A stretch of 60,231 nucleotides of DNA from positions 1 through 60,231 of the IMG/VR virus record IMGVR_UViG_3300035034_001059; one strand, 5' to 3'. The notes under the pieces are model-generated. The model had not been told where the DNA came from. It saw nothing but the letters and a program-made list of their open reading frames with translations, and did no database searches. The translations under genes were made by a program, and so were the position numbers. The stretch is from a virus. Shown in pieces: positions 26,716-34,455 of this stretch (positions are counted from its first letter, which is position 1; the number at the start of each line of letters is the position of its first letter).

Positions 26716-27876
26716 ATGAGTTATTTTCAAATCTTGGACAACAATCGCGATTGCTACGGAGTATACCAAGACAATCGATTGTTGACTGAAAACGTTGATC
26801 CACAAACCTTGAAATATACGTGGAATTATCATCCCTTATACCCCGCAGAATGCGCCTCTCTATACGTGAAAGGAAAGTCAGTCAGTGAAACTATTCCACA
26901 AAAACATAAGAACGCTTGGCTTGAATTAAAGGAACAAAAAACAGCCTTCCTCAAAAGTTTTCAAAATGCGAAGATCGATTTGAATGAGCATTGCTTCTAT
27001 GATTTGGTGCCAAAATCGTTCCTTTTACGATACAATTTTTACAAGAATGAAGCCACAAAATATGTGATAAAAAATGTGCCAAAACCATCCAATTATGACT
27101 ATTTATATAGGTACGCACAGCTTCTAGACAAGATATCAAAACAGACATTAAACACAGACAAAAGAACAAGTTTTTTATACAAAGCCAGACACAAAAAAGA
27201 GTTAACAAGTTACATAGACTACAATCTTTTTGGAACCGTGACCGGCCGGTTAACAACCAAGAAGCATTCGTTTCCAATTTTAAATATAGAGAAAAACTTT
27301 AGAAGCATTTTGAAGCCTCAAAATCATTTCTTTGTTGAATTTGATTTAAACGCGGCTGATATTAGAACGTTTATATCGTTATTGGGAAAAGAGCAGCCAA
27401 AAACTGATATTCATGAGTGGAATAAACAAAACATCTTCAAAGAAGACATGGACAGATCAGAAGCGAAAGAAAGGTTTTTTGCATGGTTTTACAATCCAAT
27501 CAAGGAAGATGCAGCCTTAGAACAGTATTATGATAAGACCGTGCTACTTCGAAATTTTCTAATGAACGGATCGGTCAAGACGCCGTACAATAGAGTTATC
27601 GAGTCGGACGAATATCATGCTCTGAGCTATCTGGTTCAAAGCACTTCTAACGATGTAGTGTTAAACGCTGCTTGTGAGATAGACGATTTTCTTCATGATT
27701 CTAAATCGCATATAACATGCATGATGCACGACAGCGTGGTTATTGACATGCACAATGACGATGTACCAAAAGTTGAAGAGATTAAGGAAATGATGTCTGA
27801 TTCAAAAATTGGCTATTTTCACAATACATCAGTTTCAGTTGGCAAAGATTACGGAAATTTATATGAGATATCATAA
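26716..27876 (+). CDS. DNA polymerase, family A (Pol I type) catalytic core
   Basis: A 386-residue protein; ATG 26716 follows GAGG. All three polymerase motifs are present. Motif A is VEFDLNAADIRTF with D210. Motif B is RSEAKERFFAWFYNP with R247, K251, F255 and Y259, spaced exactly like R754/K758/F762/Y766 of E. coli Pol I. Motif C is MMHDSVVID with D339. The Phe at the 762-like position is expected to discriminate against dideoxynucleotides. No 3'-5' exonuclease domain is evident in the roughly 200 residues before motif A, and the 5' nuclease is a separate gene (30937-31938). It heads the replication cluster. A family C polymerase is also encoded. Confidence 0.85.
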   Translation: MSYFQILDNNRDCYGVYQDNRLLTENVDPQTLKYTWNYHPLYPAECASLYVKGKSVSETIPQKHKNAWLELKEQKTAFLKSFQNAKIDLNEHCFYDLVPKSFLLRYNFYKNEATKYVIKNVPKPSNYDYLYRYAQLLDKISKQTLNTDKRTSFLYKARHKKELTSYIDYNLFGTVTGRLTTKKHSFPILNIEKNFRSILKPQNHFFVEFDLNAADIRTFISLLGKEQPKTDIHEWNKQNIFKEDMDRSEAKERFFAWFYNPIKEDAALEQYYDKTVLLRNFLMNGSVKTPYNRVIESDEYHALSYLVQSTSNDVVLNAACEIDDFLHDSKSHITCMMHDSVVIDMHNDDVPKVEEIKEMMSDSKIGYFHNTSVSVGKDYGNLYEIS

Positions 27877-28775
27877 TGTCTGATACAATGAGATTAATCG
27901 GTATCGGCTCCGCAGGAGCGAATATTGTTAAACAATTTGACCATTATGATGTGTATGATTTGACGTATGTTGATGAGGAACATCACGATTTTGACAAAGG
28001 AACAGTGATTCAAAAACCAACGGAAAAACCTTATCATGAGGCATACGATCAACTTGATTATGACTGGGCCGGCCTTGAAGGCGATTCGAAAGAAATACAG
28101 CTTTTTGTCTGTGGTGCAAGTGATGTATCTGGCGTTGTATTACAGGTTTTGCAACATTTAAATAGTGTTGGCTGTGAAATAGAAGTATTTTTTATAATGC
28201 CAGATTATAAATTTTTATCACATATTGAGAAACTTCAGAACAGAGTTACGTTTGGTGTATTACAAGAATATGCACGTTCAGGTCTGTTAAAGAATATACT
28301 AATATTTGATAACAACATTCTTGGCAAAATGATTGGAAATGTTGCAATTTCCAATTACTACAACAAGATTAATGATCATATTTGTAGAACAGTTCACATG
28401 CTCAATTATTGTACTAAGAATAAACCCATTTTTGGCAACAAAGGAGAATTCTTAGAAACCACTAGAATAGGATGTGTAGGTTATGGACTATTAGAGGAGG
28501 ATATAAACCTATTTTATGATTTAAAGTGGCAAAGCGATGACAAGGAAATTGTATATCCACTGGAAATCCAGTATAACTTTTTCGTTCCCAAGGAGAAAAT
28601 AGATAATGACGTTAACCTAATGACAACAATTTTGGAAACAGTAGAAAAAAGAGAAGAACAGTACAAGACGATAAGCTATGGAGTTTTTGAGAATGATGCT
28701 GAACAGGACGATGTAACCGTGCTAGTATGGCTTCACACCTCAAAGGTTCAAGACACAAAACACAAAACACAATAG
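27876..28775 (+). CDS. Divergent FtsZ/tubulin-like protein
   Basis: A 299-residue protein whose ATG overlaps the polymerase stop (TAATG). Elements of the FtsZ/tubulin GTPase occur in order. RLIGIGSAGANIVKQF (6-21) matches the first nucleotide loop. LFVCGASDVSGVVLQVL (76-92) sits where FtsZ has GGGTGTG. IEVFFIMPD follows as the next strand, then ILIFDNNIL as in FtsZ's IPN-type strand. GYGLLEEDINLF lies where the T7 loop would be, and a final ISYGVFENDAEQDDVTVLVW resembles the FtsZ C-terminal strand pair. The signature loop is degenerate, so GTPase activity is uncertain. Possible roles are a cytoskeletal filament that positions DNA or interference with host division. Confidence 0.55.
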   Translation: MSDTMRLIGIGSAGANIVKQFDHYDVYDLTYVDEEHHDFDKGTVIQKPTEKPYHEAYDQLDYDWAGLEGDSKEIQLFVCGASDVSGVVLQVLQHLNSVGCEIEVFFIMPDYKFLSHIEKLQNRVTFGVLQEYARSGLLKNILIFDNNILGKMIGNVAISNYYNKINDHICRTVHMLNYCTKNKPIFGNKGEFLETTRIGCVGYGLLEEDINLFYDLKWQSDDKEIVYPLEIQYNFFVPKEKIDNDVNLMTTILETVEKREEQYKTISYGVFENDAEQDDVTVLVWLHTSKVQDTKHKTQ

Positions 28776-28796
28776 ACAAACAGAGAGGAACAAATT

Positions 28797-29588
28797 ATGG
28801 CATCTCCCAATTTAGAAAAAATGAAAGAGCAACTGGCTGCACTGAAAGACAATCGTAGCATCAATTCAAGTGGTGGTCCGAGTGTCTTCTGGAAGCTGAC
28901 ACCCGGTAACCATGATATACGCGTGTTGCTTTATGATGATGATCAGTTCTCACGTGAATTTCATTGGCACTACAATGTCAACGGAAACCGCTACCTTTGC
29001 GCCAAGAAGTCGTATGGTAAAGAGTGCCCGGTGTGCGATTTGGCATCAGAAATCTGGAATCAGTATGTTGCAACTGAGCAAGCAGGAAATCCAGATGATT
29101 CTTTGAAAGAAACAGCGAAAGAACTGTTCTCGTCAAAGCGTTATTACCTACCTGTTTTGGTTCGTGATTTGGAAGACGAAGGTCCAAAACTTTACTCATG
29201 TGGCGTTCGCGCTCTGGAGCAGATCTTGTCGATCGCTCTGGATGATGAAAGCAAGGATATGTTCGATCCGAAGAAAGGTTTTGATTTGAAGGTTTCCTAC
29301 TCACTGGCTAATCCAAATGACCGCCGTTCAGCGAGCACAACGATTAACCGTCGCGTGAAAACTTCACCGTTATTCTCGGAAGGTCCGGTTAATGACGAGA
29401 CCGTCGAAGAACTCCGCGCTGAAATCACCGGTCCAGAAGATGTATTCGAATTGCCGGATATTGAAGCCATCCGTGCTGATTTGGATTCTGTATTCGGAGC
29501 CGCATCAGATGATGCCGGTACTGCGAAGTATGCAGCGGAAGAAAACGATGTGACCGCCGCGTTCGCGAAGCTTCAAGCTAGCGACTAG
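28797..29588 (+). CDS. Single-stranded DNA-binding protein (T4 gp32-like)
   Basis: A 263-residue protein with GAGGAA upstream. The core has FWKLTPGNHDIRVLLYDDD, a His/Cys zinc site (HWHYN...YLCAKKSYGKECPVCD, about 56-82) and an acidic C-terminal tail (about 200-263) of the kind gp32 uses to contact replication partners. It coats unwound DNA for replication and recombination and sits between the polymerase and UvsX genes, as expected. Confidence 0.85.
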   Translation: MASPNLEKMKEQLAALKDNRSINSSGGPSVFWKLTPGNHDIRVLLYDDDQFSREFHWHYNVNGNRYLCAKKSYGKECPVCDLASEIWNQYVATEQAGNPDDSLKETAKELFSSKRYYLPVLVRDLEDEGPKLYSCGVRALEQILSIALDDESKDMFDPKKGFDLKVSYSLANPNDRRSASTTINRRVKTSPLFSEGPVNDETVEELRAEITGPEDVFELPDIEAIRADLDSVFGAASDDAGTAKYAAEENDVTAAFAKLQASD

Positions 29589-29638
29589 AACCCCGAACAA
29601 TTCAATATTTTATTTAATTTACAGGATCGGTATATCTA

Positions 29639-30781
29639 ATGGCAAAGAAAAAGAAGTCAAAACTAACAACGAGCCAAATGAGGAATTTGGTAAACAAAGC
29701 GGCAGGTTCGAATGTTGCTTTTGATTTGCGAAAAGAAAATCCGACCGAAGTGAAATATTGGATCCCAACCGGGTCAAGAGTATTAGATTCAATTACTTGT
29801 AAAGGCCAGCGAGCCGGAATTCCCGGCTGCAAAGTTACCGGTATCGCTGGCCTTCAATCTACAGGCAAAAGTTACCTCGCCACTCAAATTGCTGCAAACG
29901 CTCAAAAGATGGGCATAACAGTTGTATACTTTGATTCGGAATCTGCGATATCTCCAGAATTCTTGGCAGATTGTGGCGTAGACTTGAAAAACTTTCTATA
30001 CGTCCAAGGTAAATCAGTAGAATTTATTTTGGAACAAATTCAAAACATTTTAAATATTACAGATAACAGAGTATTATTTATCTGGGATTCGCTGGCATTG
30101 ACTGCCACGAACAACGAATTAGAAGATGATTTCAATCCTCGTAGTGACATCGCAGAAATGGCGCGTATCTTATCCAAGGGACTGAAAAAGCTTTTGATTC
30201 CTATTGCTGACAAAGAATGTGCTCTTTTGATTCTCAACCAATTGAAAGAGAATATCACATCTGACAGAATCGAAAAGATGGTGAATCCTTATACAACTCC
30301 CGGCGGCAAAAGTCCGAAATACGCATATTCTCTTGAAGTATGGTTGACTAGACGAACGTCAAACAGTGCTTACCTTGAAGATGAGCATGGGAACAGGGAG
30401 GGTGGTGAGGTTAAGGCGGAAATCAAAAAATCTCGCTTTGGAACAGAAAGACGCAAATGCAAGTTTGATATTATCTGGACATATCCACCTCGAATTGCTG
30501 ATAAAGAGTCGTGGTTCGAAGTTATCAAAGATAGCGATCGCTATAAACAGAACGGCGCATATTTTCAGATTGACCTCACCGGTAACGGCGATTGGACCAA
30601 AAATCGTTTCAGCAAAGATTTTCTTCCTATGTTAAATAAAGATAAAGATTTCAGAAAAGCGATCGAAGAAATGCTAGATGATGAGTTGATTATTAAATTC
30701 GCCAAAGAGCATGACGCATTGTTAAAACCAGAAGATGACGAAGAAAACGATGAGTCCGAAGAAGAAACCGAAAAAGAATAG
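29639..30781 (+). CDS. uvsX: UvsX/RecA-family recombinase
   Basis: A 380-residue ATP-dependent strand-exchange protein. Walker A is GLQSTGKS (71-78), Walker B-like VLFIWDSLAL is near residue 145, and VVYFDSESAISPEFL and CALLILNQLKENI match the RecA/UvsX core. The C-terminus is acidic (EDDEENDESEEETEKE), as in many recombinases. It would pair with the gp32-like SSB next door. The end overlaps a small membrane-protein frame. Confidence 0.88.
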   Translation: MAKKKKSKLTTSQMRNLVNKAAGSNVAFDLRKENPTEVKYWIPTGSRVLDSITCKGQRAGIPGCKVTGIAGLQSTGKSYLATQIAANAQKMGITVVYFDSESAISPEFLADCGVDLKNFLYVQGKSVEFILEQIQNILNITDNRVLFIWDSLALTATNNELEDDFNPRSDIAEMARILSKGLKKLLIPIADKECALLILNQLKENITSDRIEKMVNPYTTPGGKSPKYAYSLEVWLTRRTSNSAYLEDEHGNREGGEVKAEIKKSRFGTERRKCKFDIIWTYPPRIADKESWFEVIKDSDRYKQNGAYFQIDLTGNGDWTKNRFSKDFLPMLNKDKDFRKAIEEMLDDELIIKFAKEHDALLKPEDDEENDESEEETEKE

Positions 30782-30956
30782 TTTTCAATTCTGGATGAGC
30801 CTGATGATAGGTTCGCTGATCGTAGCATGCGCCTTGCAATTCGCCTCGTTCTATGTTATAATGAACCCCTACCACCTCATCGTGATAGGGGTTGTCCATT
30901 TAATCTTATTCATTAGCCTTCTTGTGGTAATAAATCATGACCAATTCGGAAAATAA
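30735..30956 (+). CDS. Small two-helix membrane protein
   Basis: A 73-residue frame overlapping the end of uvsX by 47 bases and the next gene by 20. After a Lys/Pro-rich start (KKKPKK) come two hydrophobic helices, MSLMIGSLIVACALQFASF and LIVIGVVHLILFISLLVVI. A second ATG at 30750 is possible. No clear ribosome site is seen and a promoter-like sequence lies inside, so it is less certain than its neighbours. Confidence 0.45.
   Translation: MTKKTMSPKKKPKKNSFQFWMSLMIGSLIVACALQFASFYVIMNPYHLIVIGVVHLILFISLLVVINHDQFGK
30834..30862 (+). promoter_or_regulatory. Sigma-70-type promoter candidate before the FEN nuclease gene
   Basis: TTGCAA (30834-30839), a 17-base spacer, then TATAAT (30857-30862) preceded by TG at the extended -10 position. 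This is the best classical promoter match noticed in the window. It lies 75 bases before the nuclease start, inside the small membrane-protein frame. Confidence 0.5.
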
Positions 30957-31938
30957 AAAAGTAATTCTTTTAATTGACGCACTCAACACATTCTTTCGCA
31001 GCTACGCTGTCGATCCGAGTATCAGTTCTAAAGGTGAGCATATCGGCGGCTGCAAAGGTTTTCTCAAACAAATAAACAAGTTCTGTCGTGAAATGGCACC
31101 GGACGAAATTCATGTTGTTTGGGACGGAGAAGGTGGCAGTAAGAAACGTAAGACAATGAAGAAGGATTATAAGGAAGGCAGAAAAGCTGTCAACCCTAAA
31201 AATTATAATCGTAACATTGAGATTCCACAGACTGATGAAGAGATTAAAGAAAACAAAGTCTGGCAATTGAAGCGCTTGATGGAATATCTTAACGAAACAC
31301 CTATCAAGCAGTATCTAGTGGACAATGTTGAGGCCGATGATATTATTGCCATGTTGAGTAACAAATATTTCAAGGGCTACAATAAAGTTATCATATCAAA
31401 TGACAAAGATTTTCTCCAATTAGCCGATCACGAAACAATCGTGTACCGACCAGCTGTCAAGGGTGTGATGACTCGTGATGATATCATTGAGAAATATGAA
31501 GTCCATCCAGAAAACATGGCACTCTCCAGAGCCATCATAGGCGACTCTAGTGACAATCTCCCGGGTGTCCCGGGCATAGGCTTCAAGACTCTCGTAAAGG
31601 TCTTACCGTCGATCTCAGGGAGTGCTACGATGATGCTGGAAGACGTGATGAACGCCATGTCAGATGTTGAAGAGAAAGATCGTCTGAAAGCACACAATTC
31701 AATTTTGGAACACAAAGACAGGATTGATCTAAACTACAGAATGATGCAATTGTACAATCCTAAGATGGGCCACGCAACTGTTCGTATTGTTGAACAAGTG
31801 GTTGAAGAGGAGCTATACAACTATTCTAGGTTCGAGTTAGAAAAAATGATGATTGAAGATGGTTTCGGTGAATATAACTGGAATGCCATGCACGCTCGTT
31901 TCCGAGGAATGTTGTATGACCAAAAAAATGAAGATTGA
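30937..31938 (+). CDS. 5'-3' exonuclease / flap nuclease (T4 RNase H-like, FEN family)
   Basis: A 333-residue protein with metal-binding acidic motifs of the FEN/PIN fold: VILLIDALNTFFRS at the N-terminus, HVVWDGEGG near 65, VEADDIIAML near 130, and VIISNDKDFLQLADHE. A helix-hairpin-helix follows in SSDNLPGVPGIGFKTL. It would remove RNA primers and flaps, supplying the 5' nuclease missing from the short family A polymerase. The last codons overlap the start of a small Cys-motif protein. Confidence 0.88.
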   Translation: MTNSENKKVILLIDALNTFFRSYAVDPSISSKGEHIGGCKGFLKQINKFCREMAPDEIHVVWDGEGGSKKRKTMKKDYKEGRKAVNPKNYNRNIEIPQTDEEIKENKVWQLKRLMEYLNETPIKQYLVDNVEADDIIAMLSNKYFKGYNKVIISNDKDFLQLADHETIVYRPAVKGVMTRDDIIEKYEVHPENMALSRAIIGDSSDNLPGVPGIGFKTLVKVLPSISGSATMMLEDVMNAMSDVEEKDRLKAHNSILEHKDRIDLNYRMMQLYNPKMGHATVRIVEQVVEEELYNYSRFELEKMMIEDGFGEYNWNAMHARFRGMLYDQKNED

Positions 31939-32107
31939 GTCTCGTCATTGCATGTTTCAATGCAAAATGTTCAACCCCCGGGCGAATATTGGAAGTATCC
32001 CCAAAAAAATATACAGTCGTATATACTTCTCCGGATGGCCCGGGCGGTTGCTTCCCGACATAAAGATAATTTTTTATAATACAGGTGACATCTGGTATCA
32101 CATATGA
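31928..32107 (+). CDS. Tiny protein of the RxC family (SRHCMFQC)
   Basis: A 59-residue frame from ATG 31928, overlapping the nuclease stop. It begins MKIESRHCMFQCKMF, matching the R-(Y/H/F)-C motif found at the start of many tiny proteins here. It ends with a strand-like IKIIFYNTGDIWYHI. ATGA links it to the next frame. Function unknown. Confidence 0.6.
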   Translation: MKIESRHCMFQCKMFNPRANIGSIPKKIYSRIYFSGWPGRLLPDIKIIFYNTGDIWYHI

Positions 32108-32331
32108 GAGACCACTACGAACAAAAGGTAATAAACAAAAGCAAAAGGTATAGGAATTGTTATTTGTATACAAGAGAAGACAAAATTAAGAAAGAATGTA
32201 ACACCACAAGGATTCAAGTACTATTATCCACTTCACATGATTTGGTCATCTCTCCCGGCGATAAAATAATGTTTTTCAGCAGTGGAATCATACTCCATAC
32301 AAAAGATTGCAAAGCGAGTACGAGATTATGA
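32104..32331 (+). CDS. Small protein, possible RxC-family relative
   Basis: A 75-residue frame starting at ATGA over the previous stop. KRYRNCYLYTRED (about 14-26) resembles the family motif with one extra residue. A second half, GDKIMFFSSGIILHTKDC, resembles the FF(S/T)(D/G) segment of its paralogues. Function unknown. Confidence 0.5.
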   Translation: MRDHYEQKVINKSKRYRNCYLYTREDKIKKECNTTRIQVLLSTSHDLVISPGDKIMFFSSGIILHTKDCKASTRL

Positions 32332-32494
32332 ACAAAAGAAGATTTTTTTAATTATGGGCTTGTTTCTCACTATGGACCGCCTCGGTAACTACGATCCCGA
32401 CGAAAATTATATAACTACACCGAGAATATCATTTCTTAAAAAGCGCCATGACCGGTCCCGGGCGCATATAATACATGAATTTTTAGGACTTTGA
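32282..32494 (+). CDS. Small hypothetical frame before the helicase
   Basis: A 70-residue frame from GTG 32282, or 46 residues from ATG 32354, ending one base before the helicase ATG. It is Lys/Arg-rich with SFLKKRHDRSRAH. In another frame, ATG 32328 encodes only MNKRRFF, which looks like a decayed start of the small-protein family. Coding status is uncertain. Confidence 0.3.
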   Translation: MESYSIQKIAKRVRDYEQKKIFLIMGLFLTMDRLGNYDPDENYITTPRISFLKKRHDRSRAHIIHEFLGL

Positions 32495-33877
32495 ATGACA
32501 ATAAATAAAGAAGATTTTTCACAATTTGGCAAATCATTTCAAGAAAAGCTAGCTTGCTTAATACTGAATGATCGCTCTTTTTCGGAGCAAGTAGAAGAGG
32601 TACTGGAAACAAACTTCTTTGAATATGAACACCTGCGCATTTTTGCTGAATTGATTTTCAATTATCGACATGAATATGGTGTTCATCCATCAAGTGATAC
32701 ACTGGAAACAATTCTAGCAACTGAATTGCAGAAGTATAACGAAGAAGACCGAGAAATGGTCTTAGAATTCTTTGAAGATGCAGAACAGAAGTGTGGCAAG
32801 ATTGGAGATGCTGAATTCATCAAGAATTTGGCTCTTGACTTTTGCAAAAAGCGTAAACTATACGGAGCGATGGTTAAGTCTATCGACCTATTGGAAAAAA
32901 AGAAGTTTGATGAAATCAAATATGAAATCGAAGAGGCATTAAAACTTGGTAACGATAACAATTGCGGCCATGATTACAAGATTGATTTGGAAGAAAGGTA
33001 TCTCCTGAAAGCGAGAAGTCCTGTCACGACTGGTTGGAGCAAAATAGACGAGATTACACAAGGTGGTCTGGGTAAGGGCGAGCTAGGTGTAATTATTGCT
33101 GGCACTGGTGCCGGTAAATCGATCGCACTGGCACACCTTTCAGCTAAAGCTGTGAGTCAAGGTAAAACAGTTCTTTACTACACCTTTGAATTGGCAGAGG
33201 AAACAGTTGGCCTGCGACATGACTCGTGGTTTACTGGTGTTTCTCTTAATGAATTAAAAATATACAAAGAAACAGTAAAAGAGATAGTTAAAGAGGTCGA
33301 AGGCGAACTTATCGTCAAATATTACCCGACCAAAACAGCGTCACTCATGACACTAAGAAACCATATCGAAAAAATTAAGAGATTAGGTAAGAACATAGAT
33401 TTGATTATAGTTGATTATGGTGACCTGCTTCAACCACCGCGCACTCGCAATAGAGACGATTTGGAGTACGCTGACATTTACGAAGGTTTACGCGGTATAG
33501 CAGGAGAAAATAAATGCCCACTTTGGACAGCTTCGCAGAGTAATCGCGGCGGTAGAAACGCCGAGATCGTCACAATGGATGCCGTCGCTGATTCATATGC
33601 TAAGTGTTTTTGTGCCGATTTCATCTTTTCTATCTCCAGAACAATCCAAGACAAAGAAACGAAAACAGGCAGATTCTTTATAGCCAAAAACCGAAACGGC
33701 CCTGATGCCGGAATTTATCCTATTGTTATGGATCCCGAATTTGTCAAGATTCGTGTTTTAGAACCATCGGGACAATCTGTACAAGATATGGTCGATGACG
33801 CGGCCGGCAAACAACAAGTAAAGATGAAGCAAAAATTGTCAACAGCTTGGCAAAGAGTGAAGAATAATGACGATTAA
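32495..33877 (+). CDS. Replicative DNA helicase, DnaB/gp41-type
   Basis: A 460-residue protein. The N-terminal helical domain is about 1-160. The RecA-like motor has Walker A GTGAGKS (203-209), YYTFELAEE, Walker B LIIVDYGDLLQ (about 305) and a WTASQSNRGG sensor segment. It would unwind the fork in the 5'-3' direction as a hexameric ring. No primase was recognised next to it. The stop overlaps the next small gene. Confidence 0.88.
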   Translation: MTINKEDFSQFGKSFQEKLACLILNDRSFSEQVEEVLETNFFEYEHLRIFAELIFNYRHEYGVHPSSDTLETILATELQKYNEEDREMVLEFFEDAEQKCGKIGDAEFIKNLALDFCKKRKLYGAMVKSIDLLEKKKFDEIKYEIEEALKLGNDNNCGHDYKIDLEERYLLKARSPVTTGWSKIDEITQGGLGKGELGVIIAGTGAGKSIALAHLSAKAVSQGKTVLYYTFELAEETVGLRHDSWFTGVSLNELKIYKETVKEIVKEVEGELIVKYYPTKTASLMTLRNHIEKIKRLGKNIDLIIVDYGDLLQPPRTRNRDDLEYADIYEGLRGIAGENKCPLWTASQSNRGGRNAEIVTMDAVADSYAKCFCADFIFSISRTIQDKETKTGRFFIAKNRNGPDAGIYPIVMDPEFVKIRVLEPSGQSVQDMVDDAAGKQQVKMKQKLSTAWQRVKNNDD

Positions 33878-34127
33878 AACTTTAACAACGCATTGGCAGA
33901 CTAATAATTGGTATCGCAACACGCGTGCAGATCGAGATGAGTGTTGGGGAAACAAAAGACACTGTTTTTTTGGATTTTTAGAATTTCGGCGCCAAAAGTG
34001 GGAACTGTTTGATAGACTGTTCTTTAGTTCAAAAACCGACGATTATCGTTTAACATTTGATGTCGGTGCCTCGGAAAGAGAAGTTTATATGTGGTATAAA
34101 AGCCCTTCTGATATCGAAGTCTCATGA
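33867..34127 (+). CDS. Small protein of the RxC family (NKRHCFFGF)
   Basis: An 86-residue protein overlapping the helicase end by 11 bases and the next gene by ATGA. GNKRHCFFGFLEF (about 28-40) carries the family motif, here preceded by a longer N-terminus rich in Trp, Asn and Arg. A later LFFSSKTDDYRLTFD resembles the second conserved segment of its relatives. Function unknown. Confidence 0.65.
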   Translation: MTIKTLTTHWQTNNWYRNTRADRDECWGNKRHCFFGFLEFRRQKWELFDRLFFSSKTDDYRLTFDVGASEREVYMWYKSPSDIEVS

Positions 34128-34453
34128 GCACTTATTATTCGATTAATGCCTATAACTATGTTTTTCCATATAATAAGAAAAATTGGGATAGCGGCAACAC
34201 ATTATTCTTTTCTCCGTTTTTACTAGGTGAAATGAATAGTGATCAACGACTATGTGAAGAACAAGACCCACTAAACGACATATTCTTTTCACGCGTCAAA
34301 AGATCGTTCGATCATAAAAGAGCATGTTTTCGAACAACATTTAACAAAGATCATATGGCGTTTGGCACGAGAGAAAAGATAATTAACTTCAATAAGAAAA
34401 GAAATGATATACGGCATTATATTAATGCCCAGAACCACAATTCAGAGGAATAA
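34124..34453 (+). CDS. Hypothetical protein, 109 residues
   Basis: It begins at an ATGA overlap and ends two bases before the reductase gene. It is aromatic and Asn-rich, with TLFFSPFLLGEM and FDHKRACFRTTF, the latter a weak echo of the R-x-C motif. Function unknown. Confidence 0.65.
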   Translation: MSTYYSINAYNYVFPYNKKNWDSGNTLFFSPFLLGEMNSDQRLCEEQDPLNDIFFSRVKRSFDHKRACFRTTFNKDHMAFGTREKIINFNKKRNDIRHYINAQNHNSEE

Positions 34454-34455
34454 AA

